A stretch of 10,491 bases of DNA from an uncultured Syntrophomonadaceae bacterium (GTDB lineage Bacteria; Bacillota; Syntrophomonadia; Syntrophomonadales; Syntrophomonadaceae). Numbering within the stretch: the first letter of the stretch is position 1; each line of letters begins with the position of its first letter. The stretch lies in NCBI GenBank assembly GCA_944391275.1, contig CALXSZ010000078.1, forward strand, positions 1-10,491, given 5' to 3'. The notes under the pieces are model-generated. The model saw only the letters and a program-made list of their open reading frames with translations, ran no database searches and had not been told where the DNA came from. The position numbers and the translations under genes are program-made. Shown here in pieces: positions 6,261-10,491 of the stretch.

Positions 6261-7958
6261 TTATGACATCATTCCACTGAACGGATCAATATTTGGATCA
6301 AAATCTTCCGGCACATCTTGATCTACTTGCGGCACGTCTTCCGGAACAGATTGCGAATCGTCTATCGTTTCAACCGGATCCACCGTTTGATTGGGGGCTT
6401 CTCCGTCTACTTCCTCTACGTCCATTTCCTCATCGGCTCCTTCCCCTTCAGGTACAAGGGGCGCATCGTTGTTGGATGCCGGTTCACTTCCCGTCATTTC
6501 CACTTCATTTGTACCATTCGTACCATTTGTACCATTCGTTTCACTCGTTTCAGATGTTTCCAGGTCTTCTTCCGGATTTTCAGGCGGCCGGGTAATGATA
6601 CGCGCTAACGGCTGATATCGGCTTGTTCCTAAGGCTTCTTGATGAATGACAGCGCCTGATTCATCCAAATAATTACGGAAACTACGAACCACTTTTCCAT
6701 TCATCCCATTCTGGGTAACCTTTTCTTCCGTCAACGTTTCATCTTCTTCATACTCCGTTGGATAGGGGATCGTTTGATCAAGAATCGTTGAAATACTAAT
6801 ATTCTGTTTTTCATCGGTATTACCATACAACGAAACGGTAAGCGTTCCCCCGCCTAAAGACATTCCCACATAAACCGGATATTGGTTACTGTTTTTAAAA
6901 CGAAAATCTTGCCTGCCATAATATACGGTTGCATCACGTCCTGCCGGCAGATACGCCACATCTAGAGCGTGATTATGTCTTTCCACGATTTGGAGTCCCG
7001 CCAACAACACCCCGTTATAAAGGGTTGAAGTCACTTGACAAATCCCCCCGCCCAATTCGGGTTTATAAGCGCCATTCGAGATGACCTGCGCGTCTCTATA
7101 TCCAGCGGCGGCACTACGCACACCCACCGTTTGATTAAAAGAAAACTCCTCGCCTGGCTGTAAAACGACTCCGTTAATTTTATCCACCGCTAATGATAAA
7201 TTGTGCGTACGATTGATTTCTCCCGGATTATAATTCGTCGAATAGCTGGATAGTTTCCCAATATTCCCCCAACTTGCTTCAGTAATTTGCGCCTCTTGAA
7301 TCTGTACTGGAATATCCATCACACTATTTTGTATGGCGTCATAAGAAACCGGAAGATTCGAGAAAATTTCTTCTTCATGAACTTTTTGTCCATTTTGAGC
7401 CGGTACCACGGTCAGAGAATCTCCGTTCGTCAAAAGAGTCGAATTCACCGGTTCTTGATCCCATTTTTCATGCCATTGCTCCGCTAGTTGTCCCATCGCT
7501 TCCGGATTATATTCAATGGGAATCGTATAATTTTGTTCCTCCAACCGATCCATTGGTAAAATTCTTCGCCATAGAGGAACCGATTGCTCCTGATCCCAAA
7601 TATCTTGCACAATCGTTTCAACATTTTCCGGTTCAACAATGACCTGAGCAACCTCCACTGGAAATGTTTCCCCGTCATACTGAAAAACCCACTCTGTTTT
7701 CATTTGCTCTTCTATTTTAAGTAAAACAGCCTGCGTTGCTTGTTCTACCGTCATTCCTGCTACATGGACCGTATTAATGACAACATTTTCTCCAAAATAG
7801 TTTAAATTCTCTTTAAAATGGAAGCCAACCGCTCCCCCTGAAAGAGCAAGAATCAGGAATAGACTTAGAAAAATCCACCACCGGTTTTTTTTCTTTTTTC
7901 TTTCGTTCCGAACGTCCGTTTCTTTTGAAACATGATATTCATTTCCCTCTTTCATCAT
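6261..7958 (-). CDS. membrane-anchored VanW family protein with G5-like domain
   Basis: Predicted surface protein of 565 residues whose biochemical role is unknown. VanW domains occur in glycopeptide-resistance clusters and in many ordinary cell-envelope proteins. A Lys/Arg-rich stretch precedes one hydrophobic segment at about 27-45, an uncleaved anchor or signal. A YoaR/PG_binding_4-like region follows (about 65-220). The VanW domain covers about 253-378, with the hallmarks LQPGEEFSFN and GGGICQVTSTLYNGVLLAG at 303-321. A G5-like module spans about 396-456. The last 110 residues are an acidic, Pro/Thr/Asn-rich tail with three NGT repeats and no LPXTG motif. I chose the ATG at 7958, with AAAGGA about ten bases upstream; an in-frame TTG at 8024 has no good ribosome binding site. 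It is first in the block leading to yicC. Resistance is not implied, as no vanA/H/X-type genes are nearby. Confidence 0.88.
   Translation of the reverse strand: MMKEGNEYHVSKETDVRNERKKKKNRWWIFLSLFLILALSGGAVGFHFKENLNYFGENVVINTVHVAGMTVEQATQAVLLKIEEQMKTEWVFQYDGETFPVEVAQVIVEPENVETIVQDIWDQEQSVPLWRRILPMDRLEEQNYTIPIEYNPEAMGQLAEQWHEKWDQEPVNSTLLTNGDSLTVVPAQNGQKVHEEEIFSNLPVSYDAIQNSVMDIPVQIQEAQITEASWGNIGKLSSYSTNYNPGEINRTHNLSLAVDKINGVVLQPGEEFSFNQTVGVRSAAAGYRDAQVISNGAYKPELGGGICQVTSTLYNGVLLAGLQIVERHNHALDVAYLPAGRDATVYYGRQDFRFKNSNQYPVYVGMSLGGGTLTVSLYGNTDEKQNISISTILDQTIPYPTEYEEDETLTEEKVTQNGMNGKVVRSFRNYLDESGAVIHQEALGTSRYQPLARIITRPPENPEEDLETSETSETNGTNGTNGTNEVEMTGSEPASNNDAPLVPEGEGADEEMDVEEVDGEAPNQTVDPVETIDDSQSVPEDVPQVDQDVPEDFDPNIDPFSGMMS
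6508..6540 (-). repeat. 9-bp tandem repeat encoding Asn-Gly-Thr
   Basis: Three near-identical 9-base units (minus-strand AATGGTACR) in the tail-coding part of the VanW-family gene give NGTNGTNGT. They are flanked by TSETSET, a degenerate repeat of similar composition. The third bases alternate between A and G, so the units are not freshly copied. Such coding repeats can change copy number by slippage while keeping frame. Confidence 0.7.
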
Positions 7959-7985
7959 GCTAGACAATTCCTTTCCCCAAACAAC

Positions 7986-8028
7986 AACTCTGTTTTTTAA
8001 AGAGTTTCTATACGATATATGCAACTCT
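7986..8028 (-). promoter_or_regulatory. leader with three mutually pairing 6-base segments
   Basis: In the minus-strand leader of the VanW-family gene, AGAGTT (8023-8028), AACTCT (8001-8006) and AGAGTT (7986-7991) occur in order. The middle segment can pair with either neighbour, so two mutually exclusive hairpins can be drawn just upstream of the ribosome binding site. The stems are short and AT-rich. There is no T-run marking a terminator and no known riboswitch core that I recognise. Regulatory meaning is a guess. Confidence 0.2.
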
Positions 8029-8063
8029 CAGATTTAAGTTTAACAAAATCCTGCTATCTGTTT

Positions 8064-8072
8064 ATTGTATCA
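8064..8072 (-). promoter_or_regulatory. extended -10 promoter candidate for the VanW-yicC block
   Basis: The minus strand reads TGATACAAT, an extended -10 element (TGn plus TACAAT, five of six matches). The -35 region at the proper distance (TTTCTC) is poor, as is often allowed with an extended -10. It lies just after the terminator of the preceding block and would give a leader of about 100 bases before the VanW-family ATG. The gap 7959-8176 holds no coding sequence that I can support. Confidence 0.45.
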
Positions 8073-8121
8073 AATTCAGACAAAAAGAGAAACTATAAAA
8101 TACTTTTCGTCCGCAATTTTT

Positions 8122-8166
8122 CCTACAAAAAACAGCGGCCATCCTTTTGAGATAACCGCTGTTTCT
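8122..8166 (-). terminator. Rho-independent terminator after the DUF1292 gene
   Basis: A perfect 9-bp stem (AAACAGCGG at plus 8130-8138 with CCGCTGTTT at 8156-8164) encloses a 17-base loop and is followed on the minus strand by six consecutive T. It lies 12 bases after the stop codon of the DUF1292 gene and closes the ireB-ruvX block. The T-run is much better on the minus strand than on the plus strand. Confidence 0.88.
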
Positions 8167-8176
8167 AGATTTTTCT

Positions 8177-8503
8177 TTAGTCGTCGAACTGACCGCTCGC
8201 TAAAGCTTCATCCCAAGCATCCGCTACTTTTTCCCATTCCTCGTCGTCTTCAATATCCGACAGAAGTTCTTCTCCATTCTCATCCAAAACTGCTTTTAAA
8301 ATGACGACTTCTTCTTCATCCTCATCCGCTTCTATTTCTTCATCCAGCGGAATCAAAACCTTATAATTGGAGCCGTCTACTTCTAATTCTCCAATCAATT
8401 CAAATTCATGTTCCTGTTCTTCTTCATCCACTAAAACCAAAACATCCATCATTTCTTCGCATCCGCAATCACAGGATTCATCATGTTTGTGTTCATCTGT
8501 CAT
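8177..8503 (-). CDS. DUF1292 domain protein (YrzB-like)
   Basis: A 108-residue, very acidic cytoplasmic protein of unknown function. The DUF1292 core runs from about residue 18 to 80, with DVLVLVDEEEQEHEFELIGELEVDG-like strands followed by YKVLIPLDEE and an acidic stretch. It ends with a helical segment (EEWEKVADAWDEAL). The first 15 residues hold two His and three Cys (H5, H7, C11, C13, C15) that could bind a metal. I chose the ATG at 8503 because AGAGGAA lies about eight bases upstream and it begins 22 bases after ruvX; earlier in-frame starts would overlap ruvX. The alaS-ireB-ruvX-DUF1292 order is the normal setting of this family in Bacillota, but no function has been assigned. Confidence 0.88.
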   Translation of the reverse strand: MTDEHKHDESCDCGCEEMMDVLVLVDEEEQEHEFELIGELEVDGSNYKVLIPLDEEIEADEDEEEVVILKAVLDENGEELLSDIEDDEEWEKVADAWDEALASGQFDD

Positions 8504-8525
8504 ATAAAATTCCTCTTCTTTCTTT

Positions 8526-8975
8526 TTATTGTTCATATTTCTGAACCATCCCATTGCCAAAATCATTTTGTTTTTTATCCAACCAAATTTGAAGAATATA
8601 TGCCGCCGCAATTTTATCCACTACTTGTCTTCTTTTTTTTCGTGATAAATCCGCTTTTAACAAGACGCGCTCAGCGCTCACCGTGGTCAGACGCTCATCA
8701 ACAAAGTCCAGCGGCAGTCCCAATAACTCCGCCATACGTGTTGCATACGCCTGCACTTCCAGCGCTTTCTCGCCTATGCTTCCATCCATATTCTTCGGAA
8801 GGCCAGATACCAGTTGAGTTACTTCCATTTCCTCGCAAACTTTTTTTAAATAGGAAAATTCTTTGGCTTCACAACTTCTTTGCATGACCGAATAACTCTG
8901 GGCGCTCCATCCCATTGGATCGCTAACCGCTAACCCTACGCGTTTCTCTCCAATATCTAACCCCAAAACACGCAT
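8526..8975 (-). CDS. ruvX: RuvX/YqgF family pre-16S rRNA nuclease, Holliday junction resolvase-like
   Basis: RNase H-fold nuclease; in E. coli YqgF is needed for the final 5' maturation of 16S rRNA, and Holliday junction resolution has also been proposed for the family. The 149-residue product has all the motifs: LGLDIGEKRVGLAVSD at 4-19 with acidic Asp7, VSGLPKNMDGSIG at 56-68, DERLTT at 93-98 with Glu94, and VDKIAAAYILQIWLD at 119-133 with Asp120. The acidic residues expected for two-metal catalysis are present. The ATG has TAGGAG about seven bases upstream. It begins 15 bases after ireB and is followed after 22 bases by the DUF1292 gene, the conserved order. Confidence 0.94.
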   Translation of the reverse strand: MRVLGLDIGEKRVGLAVSDPMGWSAQSYSVMQRSCEAKEFSYLKKVCEEMEVTQLVSGLPKNMDGSIGEKALEVQAYATRMAELLGLPLDFVDERLTTVSAERVLLKADLSRKKRRQVVDKIAAAYILQIWLDKKQNDFGNGMVQKYEQ

Positions 8976-8990
8976 CGAAATTCTCCTACA

Positions 8991-9260
8991 TTATTTTTTT
9001 TGAATTTGACATAAATAGTTCTTCAATAATACCTCAATAATTTCATCCCGCTCGACTCGACTAATTTGTCCCCGGGCCTGCTGATAACTGGTGATGTAAG
9101 CTGGATCGCCGGAAATAAGATACCCCACCAGTTGATTGACCGGATTATAGCCTTTTTCCTCTAATGCTTGATAAACATTTTGCAAAATAGATGAAATAAC
9201 TTCTTCGTCTTCACGATCCCATTTGTAACTGACTGTTTGTCCATTTTTCGGTTGTGGCAT
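8991..9260 (-). CDS. ireB: IreB family regulatory phosphoprotein (UPF0297)
   Basis: In Enterococcus faecalis IreB is a small phosphoprotein substrate of the PASTA-type Ser/Thr kinase IreK and lowers cephalosporin resistance. In other Bacillota the role is largely untested. The 89-residue product has the family core: VYQALEEKGYNPVNQLVGYL around residues 30-49, SGDPAYITSYQQAR at 51-64, and ERDEIIEVLLKNYL near the end. The N-terminal tail has Thr9 and Ser11, in the region where E. faecalis IreB is phosphorylated. That they are targets here is inference, and no kinase gene is in the window. The ATG has AAAGGGGAG about eight bases upstream. It is the first gene of a likely three-gene transcript after alaS. 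Confidence 0.93.
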   Translation of the reverse strand: MPQPKNGQTVSYKWDREDEEVISSILQNVYQALEEKGYNPVNQLVGYLISGDPAYITSYQQARGQISRVERDEIIEVLLKNYLCQIQKK

Positions 9261-9312
9261 ATCTATCTCCCCTTTCCATCAAGAGTGTCGTCTTCCGATT
9301 GTCTACAGGATT

Positions 9313-9341
9313 ATTATAGCTTTATCCCAAGGATTCAACAA
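9313..9341 (-). promoter_or_regulatory. sigma-A-type promoter for ireB-ruvX-DUF1292
   Basis: A perfect -10 box TATAAT (plus 9313-9318) lies 17 bases from a -35 box TTGTTG (plus 9336-9341) on the minus strand. The -35 box falls inside the last codons of alaS and the -10 box just after its stop. The expected start of transcription is about 45 bases before the ireB ATG. The -35 box matches only its first three bases, so strength is uncertain. I see no terminator after alaS, so read-through may add to expression. Confidence 0.55.
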
Positions 9342-10491
9342 TCATTTTTTCCCCTAATGCCAAACATTCCTTCAACTTCGATACATCTTTTCCGCCTGCT
9401 TGGGCCATATCGGGTCTTCCTCCACCGCCGCCGCCGGCTTGTTTGGCAACCGCGCCGATAATTTTTCCCGCATGAACCCCTTGCTGAACGGCTTCTTTTC
9501 CGGCAAAACAAATAAAGGCCAGTTTTTCTTCCCCTGCAATTGCCAAAAGAATAATGGATTTTTCCCCTAATTTATCCCGCATATGCTCGGCTGCCTCTCT
9601 TAAACGAACAGCATCCCCTTCCGGGAAAAGGGCAACCAAGACTTTAAACCCTTTAACATCTTTCGCTAATATAATCAGTTCGTTTTCAGCCGCTTTGGCC
9701 ATAGCGTTTTTCATTTGTTCCAGTTCTTTTTCCGCTTCACGCAAGGATTTTTGCAATGCTTGCACCCGATGTTTTAAGTCCAGCGGAGTGGTTTTTAACA
9801 AATTAGCCATTTCCTGCGCATTCTTTTCCAAACTCCGGGTATAAGCAACCGCTTTTCTCCCTGTTACAGCCTCAATGCGCCGTAATCCGGAGCCAACGCT
9901 TCCTTCGCTGATTATTTTAAAAGAGCCAATTTGCCCGGTTCGAATCACATGGCATCCGCCGCATAATTCCATACTATAATCGCCCATTTTAACGACTCGT
10001 ACTTCTTGTCCATATTTTTCCCCAAACAGCGCCGTCGCTCCCATTTTCTTCGCTTCGTCGAGCGTAGCCAAAAGAGTGTCAACCGGATAATCCGCCCGAA
10101 TGGATGCATTAACCAGATCTTCGATCTGATCTAATTCCGCCTCGCTTAAAGCCTGTAAATGTGAAAAATCAAAACGAAGCCTATCAGCTTCTACCAGGGA
10201 ACCCTTTTGTTGAGCATGTTCGCCCAAAACCGTGCGTAGCGCCTTGTGCAATAAATGCGTCGCGGAATGATTTCGTGAGATATCCATGCGGATCTCTTCC
10301 GCTACTTCCATTTCAACAGAGTCTCCCACCGCTATTTTGCCAAAAATTTTCACCGTATGAACAAACCACGGCCCCACTTTTTGTACATCTACGACTTCCA
10401 TACGCGCTTGCCGCGACTTCATGATTCCGTCGTCGGCCACCTCGCCGCCGCTTTCCGCGTAAAAAGGCGTTTGCTCGGTCACCAATAAAAC
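9322..10491 (-). CDS. alaS: alanyl-tRNA synthetase, C-terminal part (5' end cut by window edge)
   Basis: Charges tRNA(Ala) with alanine and clears mischarged Ser- and Gly-tRNA(Ala). About 389 of the roughly 870-880 residues are visible; the frame stays open to the window edge, so the apparent start at TTG 10485 is not real. Seen here are the start of the editing half (TPFYAESGGEVAD) and the editing-site zinc motifs HSATH and CGGCHV (near plus 9946-9963). A helical linker follows, then the C-terminal DHHA1 domain with its glycine-rich GGGGGGRPDMAQAGGKD close to the end. The second zinc motif is usually CGGTH; here Thr is Cys, while the ligand Cys and His are kept. The catalytic aminoacylation domain lies outside the window. 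The ireB-ruvX-DUF1292 genes follow, as in many Bacillota. Confidence 0.95.
   Translation of the reverse strand, partial: VLLVTEQTPFYAESGGEVADDGIMKSRQARMEVVDVQKVGPWFVHTVKIFGKIAVGDSVEMEVAEEIRMDISRNHSATHLLHKALRTVLGEHAQQKGSLVEADRLRFDFSHLQALSEAELDQIEDLVNASIRADYPVDTLLATLDEAKKMGATALFGEKYGQEVRVVKMGDYSMELCGGCHVIRTGQIGSFKIISEGSVGSGLRRIEAVTGRKAVAYTRSLEKNAQEMANLLKTTPLDLKHRVQALQKSLREAEKELEQMKNAMAKAAENELIILAKDVKGFKVLVALFPEGDAVRLREAAEHMRDKLGEKSIILLAIAGEEKLAFICFAGKEAVQQGVHAGKIIGAVAKQAGGGGGGRPDMAQAGGKDVSKLKECLALGEKMIVESLG

Noticed and set aside
6261..7958. VanW gene as a sign of glycopeptide resistance
   Set aside because: No vanHAX-type ligase, dehydrogenase, dipeptidase or two-component genes are nearby, and VanW domains are common in ordinary envelope proteins.
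8504..8611. Longer version of the DUF1292 gene starting inside ruvX
   Set aside because: The extra 36 residues read as ruvX in another frame, and a good ribosome binding site sits directly before the ATG at 8503.
9421..9440. CCGCCG-type repeat near the end of alaS
   Set aside because: It simply encodes the conserved six-glycine run of the AlaRS C-terminal domain.

Overview
This 10.5 kb window is a conserved chromosomal housekeeping region of a Bacillota (Firmicutes) bacterium. Every gene I can support lies on the minus strand, so transcription runs from high to low coordinates. The lineage call rests on family content (IreB, DUF1292, RemA/DUF370, the yicC-remA-gmk-rpoZ-priA-def-fmt order) and on strong AGGAG-type ribosome binding sites. 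The divergent PriA, the VanW-family gene next to yicC and moderate GC would suit a Negativicutes or Clostridia member, but I cannot place it more finely from sequence alone.

Block 1 (about 10491 to 8124): the 3' part of alaS (cut by the window edge), then ireB, ruvX and a DUF1292 gene. A sigma-A-like promoter (TTGTTG-17-TATAAT) overlaps the end of alaS and probably drives the three small genes. A strong Rho-independent terminator follows the DUF1292 gene.

Block 2 (about 8072 to 4045): a possible extended -10 promoter and a roughly 100-nt leader precede a membrane-anchored VanW-family protein. It is followed by yicC, remA, gmk and rpoZ with short gaps of 15 to 42 nt. These genes join an envelope protein to RNA turnover, a DNA-binding biofilm regulator, GMP kinase and the omega subunit of RNA polymerase. 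A 13-bp hairpin with a moderately T-rich tail ends the block after rpoZ, at the place where coaBC sits in many relatives.

Block 3 (about 4010 to 1): priA, then def and fmt. A good promoter (TTGGTA-17-TACAAT) in the priA-def gap probably gives def-fmt their own transcription. Deformylase and Met-tRNA formyltransferase work as a pair at the start and end of N-formyl-methionine use. A start codon for one more gene may lie at the very left edge.

I see no phage, insertion sequence, CRISPR array, rRNA or tRNA, and no clear new multi-gene system. The less ordinary details are two overlapping micro-ORFs in a duplicated initiation region ahead of gmk, unusual helicase motif residues in PriA, the acidic repeat-bearing tail of the VanW protein, and the hairpin in place of coaBC.
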